From positions 1 to 49,259 of the forward strand of contig NZ_AJLK01000152.1 in NCBI RefSeq assembly GCF_000317205.1: a DNA stretch of 49,259 nt, written 5' to 3'. The notes beneath the pieces were generated by a model, which worked only from the letters and a program-made list of their open reading frames with translations, was not told where the DNA came from and searched no databases. The stretch comes from Fischerella muscicola PCC 7414. Its GTDB lineage: Bacteria; Cyanobacteriota; Cyanobacteriia; Cyanobacteriales; Nostocaceae. Below, piece after piece: positions 18,456-26,499 of this stretch. A program made the translations under genes and the position numbers. Positions within the stretch are counted from its first letter, which is position 1, and the number at the start of each line of letters is the position of its first letter.

Positions 18456-18858
18456 GCTTAGGTGAATAGAAATTAACAGAAATTAAAAGCTGTTTATTTA
18501 TCCAGTCAGCTTACGTTTGTACCCATGATTAGCCATCATTCGTGAACGATAGGCAAATCACTAGCTTTGTTATTCCCATAGAAAATAAGCAGCTTTTACT
18601 TTTTACAACCATATCACCGCCTCATTGTAGTGAAACCTATATTGAAAATAGGGTAAAGGTTGAAGGGACGACAAGCTTGATAAAGTCCTTGCTGTATGAG
18701 ATCCATGCTTGGTGGTGAAATTTTTTATTGGGACTGGCTTCTACTTAATTTCCGGTCTATTTGTGTAAAACGTGTAATGATCTAGTAAGTGCTGCTAAAT
18801 GCTGCTTGTGCAGTTACACTACCATTGTTAAAGCTAGAATAATTTTTATTTATAGATC
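18456..18858. other. Intergenic region, nothing recognised
   Basis: This 0.4-kb stretch between two small genes has no open frame with coding character, no strong terminator hairpin and no recognised repeat. It presumably holds the promoter of the 18859 gene. Confidence 0.45.
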
Positions 18859-19104
18859 GTGAAGAACAATCTTTCCTGGGAGTTAATTAAAATTCTTCAC
18901 TTCAATTCCCAAACACACCAAGAAGAAGTACACGCTCCGCCATTATCGGCCCTTAAAGAGCGTGACTGGAAGGCATTGAAAGAACTTTTTGACAGGAAAG
19001 ATGGTGATGAAATTGAAGCAGATATCAACAGTAAATTGTGTTTGATGGTTCCAGAACCATGTTGGGAAGATGAACCCTTTGATTTCTTGCGCGAATATCT
19101 TTAA
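18859..19104 (+). CDS. Hypothetical small protein (GTG start)
   Basis: The 81-residue soluble product starts at a GTG (no earlier in-frame ATG exists). The sequence is acidic with aromatic C-terminal motifs (EPCWEDEPFDFLREYL). No family is recognised and no good ribosome-binding site is seen, so the start is uncertain. Even amino-acid composition and a clean stop favour a real gene over a chance frame. Confidence 0.55.
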   Translation: MKNNLSWELIKILHFNSQTHQEEVHAPPLSALKERDWKALKELFDRKDGDEIEADINSKLCLMVPEPCWEDEPFDFLREYL

Positions 19105-19228
19105 ATGATTTGTTGGTGGTTAGTGGTTAGTTGGTGGTTGGTGGTTGGTTGTTGTACCAGACGTGTCGTGGCACCTCTGTACAGTGGTTAGTAGTTAGTG
19201 GTTAGTAGTTAGTGGTTAGTAGTTACTT
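19105..19228. repeat. GGTTAGT / GGTTGGT heptamer tandem repeat array
   Basis: Heptamers of the type GGTTAGT, GGTTGGT and AGTTAGT run from the stop of the 18859 gene to the end of the ABC ATPase gene. They are interrupted once by CAGACGTGTCGTGGCACCTC (about 19159-19178). This is a typical STRR array of filamentous cyanobacteria. Confidence 0.85.
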
Positions 19229-19242
19229 ATTCTTTAAACTAC

Positions 19243-20016
19243 TTACTCCCCCCACCTCCCCACCACTCCATTCAGGCGACTCAGAAAAGTACGCAGGCGA
19301 TCGCTTCGGGGATTTGAGATCACTTCACTAGCCGGGCCTTGTTCTGCCACAATGCCTTTATCCATAAAGATAACGCGATGTGCAACTTCACGAGCAAATT
19401 GCATTTCATGGGTAACAACTACCATTGTCATGCCCTCAGTTGCTAATTCCTGCATTACTTGCAAAACTTCTCCGACTAGTTCTGGATCTAGGGCGCTGGT
19501 GGGTTCATCAAATAGCATTATTTGGGGATTCATGCATAAACTGCGAGCAATAGCTACCCGTTGTTTTTGTCCACCAGAAAGCTGTTCGGGATAAGCCGAT
19601 GCTTTGTCAAATAGTCCCACTTTTTCTAGATAAAACCCTGCTTGTTGTGTACTTTCTTTGCGGGTTATACCTAAGACTTTGCAAGGCGCAAGTATTAAGT
19701 TTTCCAAAACTGTGAGGTGAGGAAACAAGTTGAATTGTTGAAAAACCATGCCAACTTGAGTGCGTAATTGTCGCAGTTGCTTTTGATTGAATTGGGGATG
19801 GGATAAATTAATACCGTTGACTGTTAAATGTCCGCTATCAATTTTTTCTAAGCGGTTGAAGCAGCGCAGTAGGGTACTTTTTCCGCAACCAGAGGAACCG
19901 ATGACAGCGACTACTTCGCCTCGGTTAATTTCACCGCTAATTCCTTTGAGGACTTTGAGGGAACCGAAGTTTTTTTCAATGTTATGAAATGTGATGACGG
20001 GGGTGGAGGAGTTCAT
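19243..20016 (-). CDS. Polar amino-acid ABC transporter ATP-binding protein
   Basis: The 257-residue ABC ATPase of the GlnQ type energises amino-acid uptake at the inner membrane. It has Walker [10 protein letters not shown] (about 36-44), a Q-loop in [14 protein letters not shown], the signature [15 protein letters not shown], Walker [13 protein letters not shown] and the switch His in VVVTHEM. Its partner is very likely the divergent binding-protein/permease fusion starting 81 bp away. The substrate within the polar amino acids cannot be told. The final residues (GVVGRWGE-stop) lie in CCCCACCTCCCCACC repeat DNA, so the tail is longer than usual by a few repeat-derived residues. Confidence 0.93.
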   Translation of the reverse strand: MNSSTPVITFHNIEKNFGSLKVLKGISGEINRGEVVAVIGSSGCGKSTLLRCFNRLEKIDSGHLTVNGINLSHPQFNQKQLRQLRTQVGMVFQQFNLFPHLTVLENLILAPCKVLGITRKESTQQAGFYLEKVGLFDKASAYPEQLSGGQKQRVAIARSLCMNPQIMLFDEPTSALDPELVGEVLQVMQELATEGMTMVVVTHEMQFAREVAHRVIFMDKGIVAEQGPASEVISNPRSDRLRTFLSRLNGVVGRWGE

Positions 20017-20064
20017 GAAGGGAAATGATCGGTGTTAGGTTTATTTAGTTTATTTCAAAAAACC

Positions 20065-20097
20065 ACACAGACGCAGAGGGCGCAGAGGAAAGAGAAG
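20065..20097 (+). promoter_or_regulatory. CGCAGAGG repeat supplying the ribosome-binding site
   Basis: ACACAGACGCAGAGGGCGCAGAGGAAAGAG is a copy of the dispersed CGCAGAGG repeat (compare 8553-8570). It ends in GAGGAAAGAGAAG directly before the ATG at 20098, so the repeat itself appears to act as the Shine-Dalgarno region. Confidence 0.5.
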
Positions 20098-21603
20098 ATG
20101 AGGGTTTTAAGCTGGTTGCGGTTTAGTTTGATTGTGGGGATGTGTTGTTTTTTATTGCTTGGTATTGATAGTTTTAACAGTAGTCTTAGTGTTGCACAGA
20201 AAACTTTGAAGGTGGCGACGGAACCTGCTTTTCCTCCTTTTGAGTTTATAGGGGAGGGTGGTCAACCCCAAGGTTTTTCTTATGATTTGATGAGGGCGAT
20301 CGCTAAGGCGGCTAATTTTAATGTTAATTTCCAGAGTATACCGTTTGATGGGATTATCCCAGCTTTACAAGCAAAAACAGTGGATGCAGCGATTAGTTCG
20401 ATCACTATTACGGAGGAGAGGGCGCAAGCTGTTTCTTTTTCCCGTCCTTATTTTAAGGCGGGGTTAGCGATCGCTATTCGTGCTGACAATCAAGATATTA
20501 CTAATTTTGCAAGTTTGCAGAATAAAAGAATTGCTGTGCAAATTGGTACTACTGGTGCGAAGAAAGCTCAAAGTATTCCAGGGGCGAAAATTCGCAGTTT
20601 TGATTCTGCACCTTTGGCATTACAAGAGTTGGCAAATGGTAATGTAGATGCGGTTATTAATGATGCACCAGTGACTTTATATGCAATTAATACTGGTAAT
20701 CTCCAGGGAATTAAGGTGGTGCAGGAGTTGTTAACCCAGGAGTATTACGGTATTGCGACGGCGAGAAATTCACCTAATTTGGCATTAATTAATCAAGGTT
20801 TGACAAGTGTACTGAAAAATGGTGAATATGCCCAAATTTATCAAAAATGGTTTAAAGCAACGCCGCCTGATTTACCAGCAAAATTACCATTTACTACTGA
20901 TACTGGTTCTGGGGGATCTGGACTAAATAATTCTGTTAGTGTGATTTTGCGGTCTCTGCCAATTTTATTACAAGGCGCTTTGGTAACGCTGCAACTAACA
21001 ATATTTTCTATTGTTTTGGGTTTGGTTGGGGGTTCTTTAATTGGAATTATTCGCCTTTCTCATATCAAGCCTATACGCTGGGCAGCACGAGCGTACATTG
21101 ATTTTTTCCGGGGGACACCATTATTGGTACAAATTTTCATGATTTATTTTGGCATACCTGCAATTATGCAAGAGCTTGGTTTGACGTTTAATTTTAATCG
21201 CTTTGCAGCAGCAGTTATAGCGTTGAGTTTGAATTGTGCTGCTTACATTGCAGAAATTGTTCGTGCTGGGATTCAATCAATAGAAATAGGACAATCAGAA
21301 GCAGCGCAATCATTAGGTTTAAGTTCTGTACAAACGATGCGCTATATTGTTTTCCCCCAAGCTTTTCGGCGAATGATACCACCTTTGGGTAATGAATTTA
21401 TTAGTTTGCTCAAAGATACGAGTTTAGTAGCTGTAATTGGTTCTGAGGAATTATTTCGCAAAGGACAATTAATAGTTGCAGATAATTACCGCCCCTTTGA
21501 AATTTATGCGGCTGTAGCAGTAATATATTTATGTTTAACGCTGCTTTCTTCCCAACTCTTTAGTAAGTTGGAAACTTGGATGAATCCAGCGAAGAAATTA
21601 TGA
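20098..21603 (+). CDS. Amino-acid ABC transporter, fused binding protein and permease
   Basis: The 501-residue protein joins two transporter parts. An N-terminal signal segment (about residues 1-34, hydrophobic core LIVGMCCFLLLG) leads into a periplasmic solute-binding domain (about 36-258, with VATEPAFPPFEF and the DAAISSITIT motif). The linker leads into a His/Glu/Gln-type permease domain (about 275-495) with the EAA loop (AAQSLGLSSVQTMRYIVFPQ). Fusion of GlnH-like and GlnP-like parts is known in cyanobacteria. I chose the ATG at 20098. The frame extends to GTG 20034 through a CGCAGAGG repeat, but the AGAGGAAAGAG just before 20098 is the better ribosome-binding site. It works with the divergent ATPase gene. 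Confidence 0.92.
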   Translation: MRVLSWLRFSLIVGMCCFLLLGIDSFNSSLSVAQKTLKVATEPAFPPFEFIGEGGQPQGFSYDLMRAIAKAANFNVNFQSIPFDGIIPALQAKTVDAAISSITITEERAQAVSFSRPYFKAGLAIAIRADNQDITNFASLQNKRIAVQIGTTGAKKAQSIPGAKIRSFDSAPLALQELANGNVDAVINDAPVTLYAINTGNLQGIKVVQELLTQEYYGIATARNSPNLALINQGLTSVLKNGEYAQIYQKWFKATPPDLPAKLPFTTDTGSGGSGLNNSVSVILRSLPILLQGALVTLQLTIFSIVLGLVGGSLIGIIRLSHIKPIRWAARAYIDFFRGTPLLVQIFMIYFGIPAIMQELGLTFNFNRFAAAVIALSLNCAAYIAEIVRAGIQSIEIGQSEAAQSLGLSSVQTMRYIVFPQAFRRMIPPLGNEFISLLKDTSLVAVIGSEELFRKGQLIVADNYRPFEIYAAVAVIYLCLTLLSSQLFSKLETWMNPAKKL

Positions 21604-21709
21604 ATTATGAATTATGAAAAAACAACAGATGCACATCGAGAAACCATCTGTGTGCATCTGTGTGCATCTGTGTTCGTAATCATTTAAAACTTGATGATTA
21701 CGAGAAATA

Positions 21710-21815
21710 TATAGTAACTCTATCTGCAAAAGTGAGAATCGCAAAGCCCAGATCCCCGACTTTTTAGAAAAGTCGGGGATCTTGTCTCTCACGAATGATT
21801 TAGGAATGCTATATT
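21710..21815. repeat. MITE-like element, full-length copy 1
   Basis: TATAGTAACTCTATCTGC at the left is an imperfect inverted copy of the right end GATTTAGGAATGCTATA. Between them is the hairpin GATCCCCGACTTTT / AAAAGTCGGGGATC (21751-21782). Other copies or parts are at 23401-23470, 25661-25701, 38131-38196 and 41886-41974. It lies between the convergent permease and nuclease genes, and the hairpin may terminate both transcripts. Confidence 0.7.
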
Positions 21816-21839
21816 ATAAATTCATAACCATTTTGCCTT

Positions 21840-22427
21840 TTAGCTTTTAGCTTTTAACTTATACAAACTTCTATATTCCCAAGGTTTCACAAATTTGGTA
21901 TCACCCCAAACGCCTCTTTGATTTGTTTTAGCTTCGGTTTCGGCTTCTTGAATAATCTCTCTACTAGGACATTTATTTAGATAGGGACGATAAACTAGTG
22001 CTAACCCTTCACGTACTAACAATTCTTGAATAAAAGTACCATTACGCAATCTGACTTCTGCAACTTTGCGTCCATAGCGATCGCTATCTGTAACTGTGAG
22101 ATTAACGCGATCGCCTGCTTGGTTGATTAGTTCTTGCACTCTTGCTTGCGCTTTTGTTCCCCAAGTAAATTGGTTGCGATCGCTGGCGGCTTTACTTTGT
22201 CTTTCTTTGGTCGAATGAGGTATTTCTGGTGCATCAACACAAGCAAAGCGGACGGTAAATTCATTACCTTTTGTATCTTTGATTCTGAGAGTATCACCAT
22301 CGCTCACTCGTTCTACTGTATCGCCTGAAGGAAAGAGGCGATCGCATCCCATCAAACCAAAAATTAGGATAGCCCCACAAAGCCAAAGTAAAGGTTGTTT
22401 ACTTATTTTCACAACGCTAAAATTCAT
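21840..22427 (-). CDS. Thermonuclease-family (SNase-like) lipoprotein
   Basis: The 195-residue secreted nuclease has an N-terminal hydrophobic segment ending in a lipobox (GLMGC), so it is predicted to be lipid-anchored. The SNase-like fold follows: RVSDGDTLRI, FACVDAPEIPH (catalytic Arg/Asp-type region), the YGRKVAEVRL strand and the ELLVREGLALVYR helix, with RGVWG near the end. Staphylococcal nuclease relatives cut DNA and RNA with Ca2+. The ATG at 22427 is preceded by a perfect GGAGG with five-base spacing, and this decides the start over a TTG nine codons upstream. Confidence 0.92.
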   Translation of the reverse strand: MNFSVVKISKQPLLWLCGAILIFGLMGCDRLFPSGDTVERVSDGDTLRIKDTKGNEFTVRFACVDAPEIPHSTKERQSKAASDRNQFTWGTKAQARVQELINQAGDRVNLTVTDSDRYGRKVAEVRLRNGTFIQELLVREGLALVYRPYLNKCPSREIIQEAETEAKTNQRGVWGDTKFVKPWEYRSLYKLKAKS

Positions 22428-22556
22428 AGTCCTCCTTGTCTGGTTGCTTGCCAAATGTATCAGAATTACGGCGCATCATCACGTAGACAGAAGTTGAATA
22501 GATATTGAGTGTTAGTATAAGAAATGTAAACTCCCAACAGTAAGTATAAGTTTCTC

Positions 22557-23303
22557 ATGAACTTTTTGACTTACGTCATGCATCTTGTGGGTTCGGGTGC
22601 AGTTGCATACTACAGCGCCGCACAAATCCGTGACTCTAAAACCCGTCCTAATGTTCTCGCAGGTTTTCAGTTAGCAGAATCTGGTTCTGTGCCTTTTTTG
22701 ACAAAACTTAGCGATCGCGCCGCCGCAGAAGGCGATACATGGTTAGCAGAAAAATTGGCAAAACATGCAGCAGATGAAACTAGACATGGTCAAATTTTTG
22801 CCCATGCTTTAAAGCAGCTAAATAAACAAGTGATTGATTTCAAAAGCTTACCGCAAGCAACTGAGGAAAACAAATCACAACAAAGACGTAGCCCTTTTTT
22901 TGCTGCGTACTACGATGGTTACACTCAAGAACAGTTAAAACCAGATGTGATTGACTGGGATGTTTTCATGGGTAGTACCTACATCCTAGAACTAGACGCC
23001 AGTAAGGATTTTGCACGGATGGCAAACGTGTTGCCTGATGATGATCCAAAAAGTCGTAATCTCAAGTTAGGAATGTTGAGTATTGCCAAGGATGAAACTG
23101 GCCATGCTGCATATCTCTATGAAGCGATGATGCGACTGATGTCTGCTGCTGAGGTGCAAAAACTGGTAGATGAGTGGCGTACTCGTAAAGTAAACGCTTT
23201 GTTAGCGTTTGCAAGTAATATATTGCAAGGTAAAGGACAAACTCGTTCTTTAGTACAAGATGGTGCTGCTTCGGAAAGTGACTCTGAACTAATTGTCGCT
23301 TAA
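22557..23303 (+). CDS. Ferritin-like di-iron domain protein
   Basis: The 248-residue helical protein has four carboxylate/histidine ligands typical of the ferritin-like superfamily: a Glu in FQLAESGSV, DETRHG (ExxH), a Glu in YILELDA and a second DETGHA (ExxH). The spacing fits a di-iron four-helix bundle like rubrerythrin-type or tRNA-hydroxylase-like proteins. The exact reaction is unknown. Cyanobacterial relatives are annotated only as ferritin-like. The C-terminus (GQTRSLVQDG ...) is polar. It is divergent from the nuclease gene, with 129 bp between the two starts. Confidence 0.88.
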   Translation: MNFLTYVMHLVGSGAVAYYSAAQIRDSKTRPNVLAGFQLAESGSVPFLTKLSDRAAAEGDTWLAEKLAKHAADETRHGQIFAHALKQLNKQVIDFKSLPQATEENKSQQRRSPFFAAYYDGYTQEQLKPDVIDWDVFMGSTYILELDASKDFARMANVLPDDDPKSRNLKLGMLSIAKDETGHAAYLYEAMMRLMSAAEVQKLVDEWRTRKVNALLAFASNILQGKGQTRSLVQDGAASESDSELIVA

Positions 23304-23400
23304 TAATTGCACAGGGGAATGTAGGGAGAAATAATTAGATATCTTGCACGAATATTTTTTACCCCACCCTAACCCTCCCCTTGTAAAGGGGAGGGAACTA

Positions 23401-23470
23401 TATATGATCTGTGAGAATCGCAAAACCTAGATCCCCGACTTTTCTAAAAAGTCGGGGATCTTTGTTGTAT
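23401..23470. repeat. MITE-like element, partial copy 2
   Basis: ATGATCTGTGAGAATCGCAA followed by ACCTAGATCCCCGACTTTTC, a loop, AAAAGTCGGGGATC and TTTGTTGTATAAA matches the left half and hairpin of the 21710 element. The right end is missing. It follows the ferritin-like gene and may serve as its terminator. Confidence 0.65.
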
Positions 23471-23588
23471 AAAATTTTTTGCAATTAGAATCGAGTATTA
23501 TTTACATTGCCATTTGAAAACTACACAATATCGTAAATTTTTGAAGAACGCATGACTAAATATACTGATCCAGAATCAATAATTTGAT

Positions 23589-23960
23589 ATGCTGTTACAG
23601 CATCTAAGACAAAGCTGCTTAAGTACACACTTAAGTAGTATCTGGGTTTTTATTTTTATGTTTTCATTAGATCAAAAAAATAGTTCAAAACAATCTTTTC
23701 AATCTTCAACAAATAGATTTTCTTGGTATTATCAAAATATAGTATTCGTAAGCGTGTTTTTTGTTGTTATCTCAACTTGCGTCTATGCTATCTGTTCCTT
23801 GAGATTCACTTTAATTACTTCTCATTTGAGTCGTTCATCTAATTATTTTTACCCAACATCCATTCCTTGGCTAACCAATAAAGCTGATTGTGAACACAAC
23901 CTTGGTAGAGTTTGGCGTGAAGGTCATTGTTGGGATTATGAACACGATCCTAATTTTTGA
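23589..23960 (+). CDS. Small membrane-anchored hypothetical protein
   Basis: The 123-residue product has a hydrophobic segment at about 49-70 (IVFVSVFFVVISTCVYAIC). Its C-terminal motif IPWLTNKADCEHNLGRVWRE, continuing GHCWDYEHDPNF, has two Cys separated by a short tryptophan- and charge-rich loop. This motif recurs in small cyanobacterial proteins but has no known function to me. The start is uncertain: ATG 23589 has no clear ribosome-binding site, and a shorter product could begin at ATG 23658 (MFSLDQ). Confidence 0.6.
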   Translation: MLLQHLRQSCLSTHLSSIWVFIFMFSLDQKNSSKQSFQSSTNRFSWYYQNIVFVSVFFVVISTCVYAICSLRFTLITSHLSRSSNYFYPTSIPWLTNKADCEHNLGRVWREGHCWDYEHDPNF

Positions 23961-23992
23961 AGTGCATAAATTTGGTTATTTCCCAATAACTA

Positions 23993-24325
23993 CTAACTAC
24001 CAATAAAATATTGTTGAACTTGCTGTTTTTGTGAAGATTGCTGTTGATTTTCAGTTGGTGATGGCTGTTCCAATAAAGCAGGCGGTGTCGCTTGGCGGTA
24101 GGGGCCACAGTAATACATTGTCATGACTGCTTTAAAAGCCCAATGGTCGTTTGGTACATCGCTAAAAGGATTTGGCAAAGTCTCTGCTTTGTTTTGAACA
24201 CAAGCATTGAGAACTTGATTGGATGATTTGGCTGGTACTTGAGTATTAGGCTGTTGAGCTTGTACAGAAACAGCTAAACTACTAGAAGCTAATACAATAA
24301 CTGTTGCTAAAAGTTTGGTATTCAT
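23993..24325 (-). CDS. Secreted small protein with partial SLH-like segment
   Basis: The 110-residue protein has a classical signal peptide (MNTKLLATVIVLASSSLAVS ending VQA-QQ). The mature part contains PFSDVPNDHWAFKAVMTM, which matches the core of S-layer homology domains, then a Gln/Pro-rich tail (about 80-110). The single, incomplete SLH motif suggests a cell-envelope role, perhaps peptidoglycan-associated. The start is the ATG at 24325. A GTG six codons upstream would precede the signal peptide unnaturally. Confidence 0.75.
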   Translation of the reverse strand: MNTKLLATVIVLASSSLAVSVQAQQPNTQVPAKSSNQVLNACVQNKAETLPNPFSDVPNDHWAFKAVMTMYYCGPYRQATPPALLEQPSPTENQQQSSQKQQVQQYFIGS

Positions 24326-24486
24326 GAATTTTAAGTCGTTCACTGTTTCTATTTTAATTTTTTAGATGATTATAAGACCTTATCGAGTCAATTTAGCAAC
24401 AGCTAGTGATACTGAAACAAACCAAAAATGGCTTGTATTCTCCCACCACAACAATAAATCTAACTATCTGTTTGCATAGGGAGTTT

Positions 24487-24970
24487 TCAGCGATATTGAT
24501 CAATTGATTTTGTCTGACTTGTTAACCAATAACCTACTATAGCAATCGCAATAGTAATTACACCAAGCACAACATTAGGATAAATCGTGATTCCACCCAA
24601 CTCAGGCTCGCGAATATTGCCAAGAACTGGGTCACATTGAGAAAAGCGTAAGAAGTTCCAGTCCATAAGCCAGCAGCAATCAGTCCAATCCAGAACGTAG
24701 ACCCAAAAAATGCGGCAAGATCCATCGAAAAGCGATCGCTCACCGGACGAGCCTTCAAAATCGCTAATGCGGTGCTGCCTAATGAAATGGCAGCAAAAAA
24801 AATGAAATGGCAGCAAAAAACGACATGGCACAATGTTGTTTTGCGTGAGGCAGCCAGGCAGGGTTATCCATATGACCTTTTGCCAGCAAGACCGCATCTA
24901 CACCAATCGGAATGATAATTGTCGAAAGCGCAGCAACTTCGAGTAGCCATTTGGCGAGATGTTCTCAATG
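24487..24970 (-). pseudogene. Broken multi-span membrane protein gene
   Basis: Three frames join into one membrane protein of about 160 residues. The first frame (from about 24970) reads NNLAKWLLEVAALSTIIIPI ... HMDNPAWLPHAKQHCAMSFF. It shifts at a perfect 20-bp tandem duplication (24781-24800 and 24801-24820). Removing one copy restores FFAAISLGSTALAIL in frame. A second shift near 24625-24665 leads to DPVLGNIREPELGGITIYPN and a final hydrophobic segment. The NPxWxPHAxxH motif resembles DUF6640-type membrane proteins, which is a tentative match. The start is not identifiable, so the 5' end may also be lost. Confidence 0.75.
24781..24820. repeat. Perfect 20-bp tandem duplication
   Basis: AATGAAATGGCAGCAAAAAA occurs twice in direct succession. 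Since 20 is not divisible by three, the duplication breaks the reading frame of the surrounding membrane-protein gene. Confidence 0.95.
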
Positions 24971-25056
24971 CATGTTGATTTTCTCGTGTTCAAAACTTGA
25001 CAGACAGTTTCATCAGAACTTCGTAACCGCACAGATTACTTGGAGTTTTGCCGAAT

Positions 25057-25194
25057 TTAAGCAGAAGCAAACATTGTCACCAAAATTAACATTACAGCCA
25101 AACCACAAACCCAAAGTATTAAAGATCCCCAGCTAACAGAATCTTGTTGCATTTTCTGCCATAAACTATTTTCTGAATTATTGCGAGTTGCCAT
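25057..25194 (-). CDS. 45-residue single-span membrane protein
   Basis: The ATG at 25194 is preceded by GGAGG with a nine-base spacer, an excellent ribosome-binding site. The product is 45 residues: a polar N-terminus (MATRNNSENSLWQKMQQDSV) followed by one hydrophobic helix (LILWVCGLAVMLILVTMFAS), ending at TAA. Topology would be N-in with a single membrane span, like small photosynthetic or respiratory subunits, but I cannot match it to a named one. It is too short for most gene callers. Confidence 0.7.
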   Translation of the reverse strand: MATRNNSENSLWQKMQQDSVSWGSLILWVCGLAVMLILVTMFASA

Positions 25195-25552
25195 AATTCC
25201 TAACCTCCAATTTTTGATTGCACCTCAATACGCACGCAATTACTCAGCAATGATTTTTAAATCACTACATGCGTAATTAGCCAATGCTTGCTTTTATTAA
25301 GCTTTTTTCTACTTAAAAAGATGATCAATGTTGTTTGATTATGTTTTTTATTTTGCTACAATAAAGCGATCGCACAGTCAAGCTTGTGAACATTCTTAAT
25401 ATATTTTTTGTTAGCTGATTACTAGCTTCAACCTGCTAATGAAAACTAGAGTCTCTGACTCTTCACTTGGTTGAGGGTGTTGCTAGTAGTTCACCACATT
25501 GATTTTGATAGGTAACTCCAGATAGGTGCTTTGGTTATCCATTGTTATGCTT
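25195..25552. other. Intergenic spacer upstream of the 45-residue gene
   Basis: No gene is seen. It contains one HIP1 site (near 25366) and should carry the promoter of the small membrane protein gene. Confidence 0.45.
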
Positions 25553-25581
25553 AAAAAGTGCAGTACTCCAATGCACTTTTT
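25553..25581. terminator. Bidirectional terminator-like hairpin
   Basis: AAAAAGTGCA (25553-25562) and TGCACTTTTT (25572-25581) are exact complements with a nine-base loop. Both strands carry a T-run at the 3' side. It lies 125 bp past the stop of the minus-strand DUF1269-like gene, which it probably terminates. Confidence 0.55.
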
Positions 25582-25660
25582 GAGCTAGTCTGCTTATTGT
25601 GAAGTTCTTCTCAATCTGTGTTTTCTTCAGGGGTCTTACTCCCCATTCACCAGCTGTATT

Positions 25661-25701
25661 CTCTAAGAAGTCGGGGATCTTGTCTCTCACAAATGATTTA
25701 C
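25661..25701. repeat. MITE-like element, partial copy 3 (right half)
   Basis: AAGAAGTCGGGGATCTTGTC followed by TCTCACAAATGATTTACG matches the right half of the 21710 element. The left half and the terminal TAGGAATGCTATA are absent. It lies immediately after the DUF1269-like gene. Confidence 0.65.
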
Positions 25702-25705
25702 GTTT

Positions 25706-26194
25706 CTAGATAGTGATCGCTCCAGCTACTGCGTCCTTGGGCTGCTGACGAATGATTTCGACTCCTAGTTCTGTCAGGATATAAACCAGTTCTCCAACCC
25801 ATTGATGTTCAATAATGGCAACGATGGCAGAACTACCAGGAGCCATAGAGTTACCAATTTCTCTAAGTTCTCGCTCGTCAAATCCCAAATTGATCACTTT
25901 TGGGCTGAAAGCACCAGGTGCAGTATCTAACACAATACCTGCAATTGGACCACCTGCAACAATGCCGATAATGGCGCCCAAAATTCCGCAAATACCTGCA
26001 CCGCTTTTAATTCCTACTGTTTGGACTGTCTGTTTCAAAGACAGCTTACCGTTTTGATTCTTAGTAATGACTGCTGCATTCCAAAGGCCAATTATTTTTT
26101 CTTTTTTGAGCAGCTTTAACTCCTCAAGTACTTCAGCAGCCTCTTTTTGGTCTCTAAAACGAGCAATAATTAAGTTAATAGGATTTTTTTCCAT
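25706..26194 (-). CDS. DUF1269-like membrane protein
   Basis: The 162-residue product fits the DUF1269 layout. An N-terminal alpha/beta part (NLIIARFRDQKEAAEVLEEL, then a KNQNGKLSLKQT region) is followed by a Gly-rich hydrophobic hairpin (AGICGILGAIIGIVAGGPIA) and a C-terminal alpha/beta part (APGSSAIVAIIEHQWVGEL ... ELGVEIIRQQP). The function of the family is unknown, and members are often stress-linked in cyanobacteria. I chose the ATG at 26194 because the frame upstream lacks family similarity and AGGACAG precedes this ATG. Confidence 0.82.
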   Translation of the reverse strand: MEKNPINLIIARFRDQKEAAEVLEELKLLKKEKIIGLWNAAVITKNQNGKLSLKQTVQTVGIKSGAGICGILGAIIGIVAGGPIAGIVLDTAPGAFSPKVINLGFDERELREIGNSMAPGSSAIVAIIEHQWVGELVYILTELGVEIIRQQPKDAVAGAITI

Positions 26195-26247
26195 AGAATC
26201 TGTCCTACTGTTGTTGAGTGTGTTCTCAAAGTGGTTATTGGCTAGTG

Positions 26248-26499
26248 CTATTGTTTTAAAGAGATGTTCATACCGATACTTTCCATACCCCAAGGGCGGT
26301 GTTGTTGTCGAAGGTGGTAATGCAACCGTCTAGGTGATTCTTGCCAAATTGTTTGATCATGTAATCTTGCAGGAACAAAAATAATCGTTACCACAATTAC
26401 TTTGCTTGCATGGATAAATTGCATGTGCAATTTATCATGCTTCGCTTTCACAGATAGAACTTTTAACAAGGGTCTGACAACTGTTTGTTGATATGGCAT
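26248..26499 (-). CDS. Hypothetical small basic protein
   Basis: The 83-residue product is rich in Arg, His and Gln (RRLHYHLRQQHRPWGME) with one short hydrophobic stretch (VIVVTIIFVPA). The ATG at 26499 is preceded by TTGAAGTACC, a weak ribosome-binding site. It lies 53 bp upstream of the DUF1269-like gene on the same strand, so co-transcription is possible. No family is recognised, and a chance frame cannot be excluded. Confidence 0.35.
   Translation of the reverse strand: MPYQQTVVRPLLKVLSVKAKHDKLHMQFIHASKVIVVTIIFVPARLHDQTIWQESPRRLHYHLRQQHRPWGMESIGMNISLKQ

Noticed and set aside
21598-21792. Minus-strand open frame over the 21710 repeat
   Set aside because: It is made almost wholly of dispersed repeat sequence and overlaps the permease stop, with no ribosome-binding site.
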